64,000 nucleotides of DNA from Lacrimispora xylanisolvens (lineage in GTDB: Bacteria; Bacillota; Clostridia; Lachnospirales; Lachnospiraceae): contig CP070896.1 of NCBI GenBank assembly GCA_017084465.1, forward strand, positions 1,488,001-1,552,000, given 5' to 3'. Below, piece after piece: positions 21,524-31,733 of the stretch (position 1 is its first letter; the number at the start of each line of letters is the position of its first letter). The position numbers and the translations under genes are program-made. The notes below the pieces were generated by a model that saw nothing but the letters and a program-made list of their open reading frames with translations, did no database searches and was not told where the DNA came from.

Positions 21524-22930
21524 CTAAATCCCTTTCTTTTTGCCCACAGCGACAGTCAGACCAAAAGGTACCGCAATCGCAATCAGCATGCAGATGGCGA
21601 AGATTCCCATATACTGAGGCTGTATGGACAGAATTCCCGGAATACCGCCAACTCCGATGGAATTAGCCATAACGTTCATTCCAACGGAAACGGTTGCCGC
21701 GATGGCAGAGCCAATCATAGCGGAAAGGAATGGGAAGCCTCTCTTTAAGTTCACGCCGAACATAGCTGGCTCGGTCACCCCTAAATAACAGGAGATGCAG
21801 GCTGGAATGGAAATCTGCTTTGATTCCTCATCCTTTTTCTGTAAATAGATCATGCCCAGTACTGCAGAGCCCTGCGCTATGTTGGACAAAGCAATCATTG
21901 GCCACAGCATGGTTCCGCCGAACTCCGCCATAAGCTGGAGATCGATGGCATTGGTCATGTGGTGCAGCCCTGTGATGACAAGGGGCGCATAGACGAAGCC
22001 GAATAAGGTGGCAAACAGCCAGCGTAAGTTAGAAGTAAGTCCTGCATAAACCACCTTTGATATAGCGGAGCCAATGGCCCAGCCGATGGGTCCAACTACT
22101 GCATGGGCGGCAATCACTGCCAGAAGCAGGGAACAGAAAGGAACAACAATCATGGAAATGGCCTGAGGAGTGATCTTCTTAAATAACCTTTCCAGATAAA
22201 CCAGTACAAAGCCTGCTAAAATTGCGGGAATAACCTGGGCCTGATAGCCGATCATTCTCATTTTTACGAAACCAAAATCCCAAACAGGTATTTCAACGCC
22301 TGGTGCCATGGCATAGGCGTTCAAAAGCTGGGGAGAGACCAGGGTCAGACCCAGCACGATTCCCAGGATCTGGGTGGTTCCCATCTTTCTGGTAACGGAC
22401 CAAGTGATCCCCACAGGAAGAAAATGGAAAATAGCTTCGCCTAAGAGCCAGAGGAAGCTGTAAACGCCGGACCAGAACTGGGAAACGGCCACCAAAGTCT
22501 CTGTCCCGCCGTTCATGAATTTAATTTCACCAATAATATTTCGAAAGCCCAGGATGAGACCGCCTACGATAATGGCGGGAATCAGGGGTGCAAATATTTC
22601 CGCTATATCTGCTACCGCTCTCTGCAGCGCGTTCATGTTTCCCTTAGCTTCCTTCTTCACTTCGTCCTTTGATACGCCTTCTATTCCTGAAATTGCTGCA
22701 AATTCATTGTAAAAAGTCTGTACGTCATTTCCAATGATAACCTGAAATTGTCCAGCCTGTGTAAAGGTACCCTTAACGCTTTTCAATGCTTCGATCTTCT
22801 GCGTATCAGCCTTTGATGGATCTGACAGCACGAAACGCATTCTGGTCATACAGTGAGTCACAGCCCCTATATTCCCCTTACCTCCGACGAGGTCTAAAAG
22901 CTGCCTGGAATCATCTTCATATTTCCCCAT
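21524..22930 (-). CDS. treP: PTS trehalose transporter, EIIBC
   Basis: About 468 residues. The N-terminal EIIB domain carries the phosphorylated Cys in THCMTRMRFVL (near residue 26). A linker follows (GVSKDEVKKEAKGN), then the membrane EIIC domain with about ten helices (LIPAIIVGGLILGFRN, TGLHHMTNAIDLQL, TEPAMFGVNLKRGFPF). No EIIA domain is attached, as in other TreP/TreB proteins that borrow EIIA-Glc. Start at 22930 has AAGGAG 7 bases upstream. It imports and phosphorylates trehalose to trehalose-6-phosphate for the next gene. Its promoter contains a TreR-type palindrome between -35 and -10. Confidence 0.9.
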   Translation of the reverse strand: MGKYEDDSRQLLDLVGGKGNIGAVTHCMTRMRFVLSDPSKADTQKIEALKSVKGTFTQAGQFQVIIGNDVQTFYNEFAAISGIEGVSKDEVKKEAKGNMNALQRAVADIAEIFAPLIPAIIVGGLILGFRNIIGEIKFMNGGTETLVAVSQFWSGVYSFLWLLGEAIFHFLPVGITWSVTRKMGTTQILGIVLGLTLVSPQLLNAYAMAPGVEIPVWDFGFVKMRMIGYQAQVIPAILAGFVLVYLERLFKKITPQAISMIVVPFCSLLLAVIAAHAVVGPIGWAIGSAISKVVYAGLTSNLRWLFATLFGFVYAPLVITGLHHMTNAIDLQLMAEFGGTMLWPMIALSNIAQGSAVLGMIYLQKKDEESKQISIPACISCYLGVTEPAMFGVNLKRGFPFLSAMIGSAIAATVSVGMNVMANSIGVGGIPGILSIQPQYMGIFAICMLIAIAVPFGLTVAVGKKKGI

Positions 22931-22992
22931 ATCCATACTCCTTTTCAATATGTTTAAAATAGTTGCAACTTGTATGTTAATATTGTATTTTT

Positions 22993-23021
22993 ACTTTAAC
23001 ATATACGTATATCTTTGTCAA
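22993..23021 (-). promoter_or_regulatory. treP promoter with TreR operator in the spacer
   Basis: Minus strand TTGACA (23016-23021), 17-bp spacer, TAAAGT (22993-22998). The spacer contains AGATATACGTATATGT (22999-23014), one mismatch from the perfect palindrome in the treR promoter. A repressor bound here would block RNA polymerase directly. Confidence 0.8.
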
Positions 23022-23062
23022 CATATATGAAGAAATATATTCCTGCCTTTTGATATATCTTC

Positions 23063-23777
23063 TTACAGCTTCCTTCGGGCGAAATCCACAAACTTAAACT
23101 TGTCCGGCCTGTGACGGGATTCGGTAAACTGAAACAGGGTGGAATCCTCCAGATAGGTATAACTCTTCACCACCACGATCATATCGTAGCTTCCCATATC
23201 CAGCAGGCGGTAATCCTCATCTGTAGCCATGTGTACCGTTATTTCCTTCATGGCAAATCCGATTTTCAGGCCAAGCTCCTTTTCCAGATATTCGTAAACA
23301 GAATCCTGAGCCGCACGAAGAGGCAGATTTTCCACTACCTTCCGTGAAAAATAATCCTTGTCAATGATGATCTTCTCTCCCTCGATCTCCCTGACTCTCT
23401 CAAGCAAAAATGCCTCATCCTCTGGTCCGATCTGCAGGGCAGCCATCAGCTTTTTATCTCCCTTGACGATTTCTAAATTTTCCACAATGGTTTTGGGCTT
23501 CGAAGCAGAATACCGGTAGATTTCCTTAAAGCTTGCGATTTCTGATACAGGGAAATTGAACTTATTCTTGTCCAGAACCTCCGCCGCCTTTCCTCTGGCC
23601 TTTTGGATATAACCGTCCTGAACCAGAAGCTCCAGAGCCTTGCGTACCGTATCCCGGGAAGCCCCCGTAAGCCTCCATCAGCTCGCCCTCCGCCGGAAGC
23701 TTATCCCCTGGCTCATATTCCCGCTTGTCAATCTTATCTAAAAGCAGCTTATAAAGATGCCTGTATTTACTTTCCAT
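23063..23777 (-). CDS. treR: GntR-family trehalose operon repressor, one frame break
   Basis: Restored length about 238 residues. The N-terminal winged helix (YEPGDKLPAEGELMEAYGASRDTVRKALELL after repair) is followed by a UTRA effector domain (FLLERVREIEGEKIIIDKDYFSRK, ending RHRPDKFKFVDFARRKL in outline) that fits TreR. Members sense trehalose-6-phosphate. The frame breaks in the G5 run at 23662-23666 on the coding strand; G4 restores it. GGAGG precedes the ATG. It lies upstream of treP with a separate promoter, and both promoters carry the same palindrome, implying autoregulation plus control of treP-treA. Confidence 0.88.
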
Positions 23778-23814
23778 AATTGTTTAACCTCCATTACTGA
23801 TAAGTATTGATTCC

Positions 23815-23843
23815 ATTGTAACATATACGTATATGTCAGTCAA
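23815..23843 (-). promoter_or_regulatory. treR promoter with perfect palindromic operator
   Basis: Minus strand TTGACT (23838-23843), 17-bp spacer, TACAAT (23815-23820). ACATATACGTATATGT (23821-23836) is a perfect 16-bp palindrome filling the spacer. Confidence 0.82.
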
Positions 23844-23870
23844 ATAAAAGAACATTCCCATAAAGCAAAA

Positions 23871-23902
23871 GAATCAGGCGGTCTGGTTAAACCGTCTGAT
23901 TC
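23871..23902 (-). terminator. Terminator after the DUF6106-like gene
   Basis: 12-bp stem GAATCAGGCGGT / ACCGTCTGATTC with one G-T pair and an 8-base loop. On the minus strand it is followed by TTTTGCTTTA. Confidence 0.7.
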
Positions 23903-23908
23903 CTGTTA

Positions 23909-24418
23909 TTACATCTGAGTTACAACTTTGCGAGGTGCAGTCATCTTCATACAGCGGAGCAGCTTGTCGTTTGGTTCAAAAATAATCTTCGTCCGTTCTG
24001 AACCAGACTGGCTAATCAGTGTATAAGTCTTAGCATCAGGTATTTTTGAAGAAAAATCCAGTACTTTCATGTTGCCTGATTCGTGATCTCTGGCTTCTGT
24101 AGAACCGGTAGGCGCTACAATCTGAATTTCCTCCATCGATCCTTCCCAGCCTTTTTTACGCTTGCTTTTGCCGTAAATTCTGTCTATGGACAAGGTATTG
24201 GTCACGAACAGATACTCATATTCCACATCACTGTTTCGGAATACGACGTAGGTTGCCGCTCCGGCAGCAAACAAAATGATCACTCCAAAGATACCGAAAA
24301 CCGGAGAGATGGACAGGAAAAATGCGATTACACATAGAATTCCCATCACAATTTTCAGTAACATGGTATAAGCCGGAGACTTCCTCTTTACAAGCCATTC
24401 TGCATACATTTCATTCAT
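23909..24418 (-). CDS. Small membrane protein, DUF6106-like
   Basis: 169 residues with two adjacent membrane helices (about residues 17-60) and a cytoplasmic C-terminal domain containing VEYEYLFVTNTLSIDRIYGKSKRK and FEPNDKLLRCMKM. The pattern recalls the DUF6106 family common in Lachnospiraceae, but I assign this from memory of the motif layout and have no functional clue. AAAGGAT lies about 10 bases before the ATG. It is a single gene with its own terminator, between treR and groEL. Confidence 0.55.
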   Translation of the reverse strand: MNEMYAEWLVKRKSPAYTMLLKIVMGILCVIAFFLSISPVFGIFGVIILFAAGAATYVVFRNSDVEYEYLFVTNTLSIDRIYGKSKRKKGWEGSMEEIQIVAPTGSTEARDHESGNMKVLDFSSKIPDAKTYTLISQSGSERTKIIFEPNDKLLRCMKMTAPRKVVTQM

Positions 24419-24470
24419 AATAATACTGGATCCTTTCTCATACCTGCAAGGCGTCTCTTCTGTACAAATC

Positions 24471-26093
<1,623 letters not shown>

Positions 26094-26187
26094 TCATTCC
26101 TCCAGTTTATAGTTTAATTTGTGATCTAATATAAGGAAATCACACCTTTTTATCAAATTCTGCTGTTACCTGCCGGTACTGCGTTTA

Positions 26188-26478
26188 TTATTCAATTACT
26201 GCCAGAATATCGCTCTGTTTTACAATTACATACTTCTCGTCGTCTTCTCCGGTCTCGATCTCTGTTCCTGAATATTTGGAGAAGATTACTTTATCGCCTG
26301 TTTTCACCTGCATGGAAACTTCCTTACCATCCACAAGACCGCCAGGTCCTACTGCGATAACTTCCGCCTGCTGTGGCTTTTCTTTTGCCTGACCCGGCAG
26401 AACAATACCGGACTTTGTTGTCTCCTCTGCAACCAATGGTTTTAACACAACTTTGTCAAATAATGGTACTAATTTCAT
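26188..26478 (-). CDS. groS: Co-chaperonin GroES (Hsp10)
   Basis: 96 residues beginning MKLVPLFDKVVLKPL. It contains the mobile loop AEETTKSGIVLPGQAKEKPQ and the strand VIAVGPGG, and ends VKQSDILAVIE. It caps the GroEL ring. The leader between CIRCE and the gene is about 95 nt. AGGAGG precedes the ATG. Confidence 0.97.
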   Translation of the reverse strand: MKLVPLFDKVVLKPLVAEETTKSGIVLPGQAKEKPQQAEVIAVGPGGLVDGKEVSMQVKTGDKVIFSKYSGTEIETGEDDEKYVIVKQSDILAVIE

Positions 26479-26574
26479 TGCAATTCCTCCTCATAACCTT
26501 CTTATTTTTTCTTTCTGATTGGCCTTTAGAAAGAAGTTATATTTTATTCACATAATATGTTATATCACTCATTA

Positions 26575-26601
26575 TTAGCACTGTCAATAGTTGAGTGCTA
26601 A
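26575..26601 (-). promoter_or_regulatory. CIRCE operator of groES-groEL
   Basis: TTAGCACTG-N9-GAGTGCTAA. Canonical CIRCE is TTAGCACTC-N9-GAGTGCTAA, so one base of one arm differs. HrcA repressor binding is expected. Confidence 0.93.
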
Positions 26602-26742
26602 CTTTATATTTTTTACAAATTTACCATATTTAAACGGAATGAGCCGTTACTTACATAGTTTATAGAAATTTTCTTATTATATACCTTTATTTTTTTCCGG
26701 GTAAGTATTACAATAGGTAAGAGAATGAAAGGAGTGTTTAAA

Positions 26743-27297
26743 ATGGCAAAAAGAGGTAATGGTTTTGGGAAATTCGTGGCACTTGCCACTATCGCCGGTG
26801 CTGTTGCCGCCGGCATCTCTTATTTTACAAAATACAAATCCTTCCATAAGGAGCTGGAAGAAAACTTCCATGATTTTGAAGATGACGGGAATGATGACAT
26901 TTCCAAAATTGACAGTACGATGAACCGCAACTATGTTTCCCTTCATGCAAACAAGGATGAGCTGAAGACAGCAGCCTCCGATATGGCAGATGCAGCAAAA
27001 GACGCAGCGAATGCGGCGAAAAATATGATGAAGGATGCGGCTACCATCGTTAGTGATACAGCGAAGGAAGCGGCTTCTGCAGTGGCTGATACCGCTAGGG
27101 ATATGTTTGATTCTGCAATGGAGAAGGAAGATATGGAAGAGGAAGATATGGATATAACCGAAGACGGTGGTCTTGACTATTCCGCTTCTGAATCCGGACA
27201 ACCTACTGCAGATGAGGCACCAGAAGATAACACAGATTCCAGAACCCAGGAATCTTCAGATGATACCACTACCATTGTGGAAGAAGAATTACAATAA
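26743..27297 (+). CDS. Ala-rich, acidic-tailed protein with one N-terminal helix
   Basis: 184 residues from the ATG at 26743, which has AAAGGAGTG upstream; the ATG at 26725 would place that site inside the gene. It has a Gly/Ala-rich hydrophobic segment near residues 8-25. A long helical stretch follows with imperfect repeats of A-A-x-D-A-A-K (ADMADAAKDAANAAKNMMKD region, LEA/YtxH-like), then a very acidic tail (EKEDMEEEDMDITEDGG). This layout is often seen in membrane-attached stress or envelope proteins, but no family can be named. It is divergent from groES and followed by a strong terminator. Confidence 0.6.
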   Translation: MAKRGNGFGKFVALATIAGAVAAGISYFTKYKSFHKELEENFHDFEDDGNDDISKIDSTMNRNYVSLHANKDELKTAASDMADAAKDAANAAKNMMKDAATIVSDTAKEAASAVADTARDMFDSAMEKEDMEEEDMDITEDGGLDYSASESGQPTADEAPEDNTDSRTQESSDDTTTIVEEELQ

Positions 27298-27319
27298 ATA
27301 TTTTGCTAAATGCAGGGAA

Positions 27320-27370
27320 AAGAAGTATAGTTTGAGGGACTGTCTCAAACTATACTTCTTTTTTTAGACT
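27320..27370 (+). terminator. Strong intrinsic terminator after the Ala-rich gene
   Basis: 17-bp perfect stem AAGAAGTATAGTTTGAG / CTCAAACTATACTTCTT with a 7-base loop, followed by T6 and more. Confidence 0.9.
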
Positions 27371-27384
27371 AATCGTATAATCAC

Positions 27385-27440
27385 TTGACAAACGAGATCT
27401 ACAGTTGTAAACTTAAATCACAGTCTACAACTGTAGATCT
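27385..27440 (+). promoter_or_regulatory. Promoter and double BlaI-type operator
   Basis: TTGACA (27385-27390), 17-bp spacer, TAAACT (27408-27413). Two TACAnnTGTA boxes of the BlaI/MecI type, TACAGTTGTA (27400-27409) and TACAACTGTA (27426-27435), overlap the -10 and the start site. Together they form a 15-bp inverted repeat (AGATCTACAGTTGTA and its complement). Repression by the following BlaI-like protein is expected. Confidence 0.85.
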
Positions 27441-27486
27441 TTGAATGCTGCCAAGTATAAAAGGCTATGAAAGGAGGTGTTAATAG

Positions 27487-27876
27487 GTGAACAAAATTTC
27501 AAGAATATCAGAATCAGAGTGGGAAGTGATGAAACTTCTGTGGAAATCAAGTCCATTAACATCAGAAGAAATCATACATAACTTATCACCTGAACACAGC
27601 TGGTCAGCTCAGACAATTAAGACCTTTATAACCCGGCTAAGTAATAAAGGTGTTATAAGTTACAACAAGAAAGGCAGAATTTATTATTATTTTCCTTTGT
27701 TATCAAAAGAAGAATACATTAAATATGAAAACAATTCTTTCTTAAAAAGAGTATATGATGGTGCCCTTGATATGCTTTTAACAAATTTTCTGGCGGAAAA
27801 GGATTTATCGATGGAGGAGCTGGAACAACTTGAGAATATTCTAAAACATAGAAAAGAAAATAAATCTTCAGATTAA
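27487..27876 (+). CDS. BlaI/MecI/CopY family transcriptional repressor
   Basis: 129 residues. The N-terminal winged helix (ISESEWEVMKLLWKSSPLTSEEIIHNL, then WSAQTIKTFITRLSNKGVI, in outline) and the C-terminal dimer/cleavage region (LLTNFLAEKDLSMEELEQLENIL) are typical of the family. GTG start at 27487 with AGGAGGTG upstream. In characterised systems BlaI-type repressors are cleaved when the membrane metallopeptidase partner is activated. Here the partner follows 30 bp downstream. Two matching operator boxes sit on the gene's own promoter. No beta-lactamase gene is nearby, so the output gene, apart from autoregulation, is unknown. Codon use is AT-rich compared with the flanks. Confidence 0.9.
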   Translation: MNKISRISESEWEVMKLLWKSSPLTSEEIIHNLSPEHSWSAQTIKTFITRLSNKGVISYNKKGRIYYYFPLLSKEEYIKYENNSFLKRVYDGALDMLLTNFLAEKDLSMEELEQLENILKHRKENKSSD

Positions 27877-27906
27877 TCTGAACTATAAGGGGGGTGAATC
27901 ATTGTT

Positions 27907-30029
27907 ATGGAGTATTTAATTAAAATTTTTTTAAGCTATCTGGGAGCAACTCTATCAACCAGTATTTTTTTATATTATTGGTGATACTTTTTTTTTTTAA
28001 ACTTTTGGCAAAAGAATTAATGTAAGAGTAAAAAAACTTAATATGGGTCTTTATATTAATTAAGTTACTTATTCCTGTTTCGATACCTGTAAACACGAAT
28101 TTGTTTGATGTATTAATTAATAAATATGCCACGTCTGTGCAATCTCAACAGGCTGCAGCAGTGACAGACATATCGTTAATAACCAATCAGCTGCCATTTG
28201 CCCCGATGAACAATATCACTGAGAATAGAAGCAATGATAATATGCAAAAACAAAGTGATATTACATATGTTCCTAAAATAGCGGCAGTCGTATGGCTAGA
28301 TGGGGTCGTTTTATTAAGTCTGTTTTTATTAGTCACACAATATAATTTCAAAAGTAAAATAAAGAAAAGAACTGATATCTTAGATTCGCATACGCTGGAA
28401 TTAATTCAAGAGTTAAAAGAAAAATTATCTATAAAATCAGATATTTCAATCGTGATCAATAATCAGATACATAGTCCATGTATATCCGGAATTTTTAAAC
28501 CAATCATTTATATTCCAGAGTACATTATTAAAGTAAGTGATACCATCCAGCTCACTCACATTTTTCTACATGAATTGGTTCATTATAAAAGAAAGGATCT
28601 GTTCTTTAATCTACTCAGTATCATTGCACTGAACATTCATTGGTATAATCCATTGGTATGGCTTGCAGTAAAAAAAATGAAGCTTTACAGAGAGTGCAGC
28701 TGTGATGCGTTCGTTCTTGAAATTCTTGATGAAGAGGAAATCATTGGATACGGGATGACTCTTTTAAATTATTCAAGATTATATTTAAATAGGGAAAAAT
28801 ACTCCCAATTACCAATCTATTTCGAAACAAAAACTCAAATAAAGGAGCGAATCACAATGATAAAGGGATTCCATAAAGGTTCCTATCAGATAACAGTTAA
28901 GGCTGTTTTAAGCTGTGCCATTGCAGCAAGTGTTATATTTACAAATAATCTGGAGGTAAAGGCATTAAATGCGGATAATCTTCTTAGAGTAACAAGCTCA
29001 ACCATAACTGCTCCAGGAAAAGGTGTTGGCTGGTACTGTCAGGATAATAAATGGTATTATAAACAGGTTCTCAGTAAAATTATTGATAAATGGTATAGTA
29101 TGCAGGATGGTTCCAATGAGAGTGAATACTGGCTATTTGATTCTGGAAACTGGTTCTACTTTGACAAGCAGGGGATCATGGTTAATGATACAACTCTTAC
29201 TATTGAAGGAAAAGACTACACATTTGCTAAAAGTGGTATCTGTACTAATAAAACTCATTCAGGATGGGCTATGGATGAAAGTGATAATGGCTGGTATTAT
29301 TTTAATGAAGATGGTATTATGTTGAAAAATACCACCATAGACGGAAACGTATTAGATGAACATGGTAAGCTAATAAAAGAAAAAAAGCAAAGCACTACCA
29401 ATGACAAAAGTCAGTATAAAGGCTGGTACCAGGATAATGGTAAATGGTATTGTAAACATGAAGGAAAAAATATGACACAGGCCTGGGTCAGCGTTGATGG
29501 CAATTTATACTACTTCGACAAGCAAGGCGTCATGGTCAGTAATACAACCCTCAAAATTGATGATAAAAATTATATATTTAACGAAAATGGAGTTTGTACT
29601 AATTTTGACGATAAAAAAGGTTGGAATTACAATGATGGGAAATGGTCATACTACGATGATAATGGAAATGTGATTAAGAACACCACTGTGGATGGATACA
29701 AACTGGATTCCAATGGAGTGAGGGTTGAACCAGTAAGCAACTTATCGCTTGAAGCGTATTACATTCAAGGTGCAGATGGTTCTCTGGTTGATCTTCAATT
29801 AAAAGATTACTATGTAAGAGATTGGGAATCAACAGATGGCTGGTACAGCAAAGAGGATGAATGGTATCTAAAAAAAGATAATAAAAATATTACTGGCTGG
29901 GTAAAACATAATTATGCCTGGATCTATTTAAACAATGAGGGAAAACTGATCAGCAATACATCTTTAAAAATTGACGGAAAAGACTATGTGTTTGATTTTG
30001 CTGGTGTATGTACAAATAAGCTGGATTAA
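27907..30029 (+). CDS. M56 (BlaR1-type) metallopeptidase fused to cell-wall-binding repeats, two frame breaks
   Basis: Restored length about 707 residues. An N-terminal BlaR1-like membrane region (ATLSTSIFFILLV, IWVFILIKLLIPVSIPV after repair) is followed by a cytoplasmic gluzincin domain. That domain has HELVH (zinc ligands plus catalytic Glu) and downstream RECSCDA supplying the third ligand. A last membrane helix (VLSCAIAASVIFTNNL) leads to about 340 extracellular residues of aromatic repeats, such as GWYQDNGKWY, GNLYYFDKQGVMV and GWYYFNEDGIML. These resemble choline/glucan-binding CW repeats, alternating with NTTLxIxGKDYxF and NTTVDGYKL units. The penicillin-binding sensor of BlaR1 is absent. 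Breaks are in T7 at 27965-27971 (T8 fits) and A7 at 28030-28036 (A6 fits). RBS AAGGGGGG precedes the start. Confidence 0.85.
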
Positions 30030-30067
30030 TAATACAATTCCATGGGTGGAAGGATTTTAATATAGCG

Positions 30068-30115
30068 ATAATCCCTGCCCCTCAATCCTGAGGGGATTAG
30101 GGATTATTGTTTTTT
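30068..30115. terminator. Terminator between the M56 gene and bioB
   Basis: Nested stem ATAATCCCT / AGGGATTAT enclosing CCCCTCA / TGAGGGG, followed by T-rich TGTTTTTT. It lies between convergent genes; the plus-strand T tract is the stronger. Confidence 0.85.
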
Positions 30116-31070
30116 AAGGTTCAATACAATATTCAAACCCGGCTTCTTCAATTATTTTTATGGTGCTGTCAATGCTTTCCCCGCCTGCAGTAAGGTATCC
30201 GGAAGCAAATACAGAATCAACCGCATAAAACATCCATTTTTCTTTACCTTTTAAATAAAGTTCCCTTCCCGCCGCACACCGGATATCTGATTGAGGATTT
30301 AAAAGTCTGGCCAGACAAAGTACTTTTAAGCAGTATTCAGAGGTGAGAATGGCTGTACTCTGATGCTCCAGCGCCGTACCTTTTATGGGGATCAGAAAAT
30401 TAATGGGAACTGCTTTTGGACTTAAATCCCGGATCTCAAAAAGCATGTCCACCACATCTTCCGGCTTCTCTCCCAATCCCACGATTCCCCCGCAGCAAAG
30501 TTCGAACCCCATCTCTTTCAGCATCTGAATATTCGCAATCCGCTGCTCATAGGTGTGGGTCGTGCAGATATTGGGATAATGGTTTCTGCCTGTATTTAAA
30601 TTATGATTGATTCTGTCCACACCGGCTTCTTTTAAGATCATCGCCTGCTCTTTTGTAAGAAATCCGATGGAACAGCAGACCGGAGTATCGCTTTCTTTCT
30701 TCAGATTCTTAATTTCGCTGGCAAATGCAACAATCTCCTGATCAGAAAAACGGATTCCGCTTAAACCAATACAATGCCTTGCCAGCTTCTTTTCTTTAAC
30801 CAAATAACCGTCTTGTAAAAGCTTCTCACTAGTGATCAGTTCATAGGTATCAATGTCCGTTTTCACTTGTCCGGACTGGGCGCAGTAAGTGCAGTTCTGA
30901 GAACAGTTTCCGCTGCGGGCATTGGTAAGAAGATGTATACTCACCATCTTTCCTTTATGCTTCTTGCGTAATGTATATGCTGCTTCAAGAAGTTTGGGAA
31001 TTTCTTCATCCGGCATCAGAAGAATGGACCTGGCATCTTCCTTAGTAATATTTATGTACGAATCTGTCAT
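30114..31070 (-). CDS. bioB: Biotin synthase
   Basis: 318 residues. The radical-SAM motif CxxxCxxC appears as NCSQNCTYCAQS near residue 55. The substrate region NLNTGRNHYPNICTTHTYEQRI and the CCGGIVGLGE strand are typical of BioB. It inserts sulfur into dethiobiotin using a second, sacrificial iron-sulfur cluster. AAGGAGG precedes the ATG. It follows bioY by 25 bp, and both lie behind a BirA box, so the cell pairs biotin or dethiobiotin uptake with the last biosynthetic step. No other bio genes are present here. Confidence 0.94.
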   Translation of the reverse strand: MTDSYINITKEDARSILLMPDEEIPKLLEAAYTLRKKHKGKMVSIHLLTNARSGNCSQNCTYCAQSGQVKTDIDTYELITSEKLLQDGYLVKEKKLARHCIGLSGIRFSDQEIVAFASEIKNLKKESDTPVCCSIGFLTKEQAMILKEAGVDRINHNLNTGRNHYPNICTTHTYEQRIANIQMLKEMGFELCCGGIVGLGEKPEDVVDMLFEIRDLSPKAVPINFLIPIKGTALEHQSTAILTSEYCLKVLCLARLLNPQSDIRCAAGRELYLKGKEKWMFYAVDSVFASGYLTAGGESIDSTIKIIEEAGFEYCIEP

Positions 31071-31095
31071 TTTCTGTCCTCCTTTTTATTCTTCA

Positions 31096-31639
31096 TTACC
31101 ACTGCAAAGTTCTTTGAAATACAGAATATAAACGGCGGACTAGAACGATAATGATGCATGTCTTTAATAAATCACCTGGCAGAAACGGGATTACACATAG
31201 ACTAAGTGCTGCAGTAAAAGATGTGTGGGTAATATAGGAAAACCACAGGGTTCCAAATGTGTAAGTAACCAGCCAGCCGGCCAGAATGGACAAAGCAAGG
31301 GTTTTAACCGTGCGTTTCCCAAAACGTTCCAAAACCCAGCCAGTCACATAAGCTGATACTACATAACCGATGATATATCCGCCCGTAGGACCCGCTAACC
31401 TGGTCAGCCCGCCATTAAATCCGGAAAATACCGGAAGACCTGCTGCTCCCATCAAAACAAAGGTAAGCTGGCTTAATGCCCCCCAGCCTTGATCCCAGTA
31501 ACCCCGCCGCTAGAAAGGTAGAAAGATGAGCGAAATTAACAGGTACCGGTCCGATGGGTATGGTAATTTGAGACAGGATTGCAGTCAGAGATGCAAACAA
31601 CGCACATAACGTAATTTCTTTTGTTTTTGAATTTTTCAT
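31096..31639 (-). CDS. bioY: Biotin ECF transporter S component BioY, one frame break
   Basis: Restored length about 180 residues with six membrane helices. The N-terminal part reads KEITLCALFASLTAILSQITIPIGPVPVNF; after the break come VLMGAAGLPVFSGFNGGL, GPTGGYIIGY and the conserved ending with FLPGDLLK. This is the standard BioY pattern. The break is in the G6 run on the coding strand (31479-31484 on the plus strand); G5 gives LGALSQLTFVLMGAAG. BioY captures biotin at the outside of the membrane and works with an ECF module. It heads the bioY-bioB operon under a BirA operator. Confidence 0.9.
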
Positions 31640-31675
31640 GAAAAATCCCCCTGTAGAATGATGTCATTTTTCATC

Positions 31676-31729
31676 ATTATACAAAGGGATTTTTGTATTG
31701 TCAACCACATTGTGATTTTAGGTTAACAA
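31676..31729 (-). promoter_or_regulatory. bioY promoter overlapped by BirA operator
   Basis: Minus strand TTGTTAACC-N14-GGTTGACAA (31698-31729) matches the BirA operator layout of B. subtilis. The right arm contains the -35 TTGACA (31699-31704), with TATAAT at 31676-31681 after 17 bp. Biotin-loaded BirA would block initiation. The operator ends 5 bp from the rhaD stop. Confidence 0.9.
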
Positions 31730-31733
31730 TTAA

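Noticed and set aside
28101..30029. M56 gene starting at 28101 as a complete gene
   Set aside because: There is no ribosome site, and the upstream DNA encodes the expected BlaR1-type N-terminal helices once two homopolymers are corrected, so 28101 is an internal codon.
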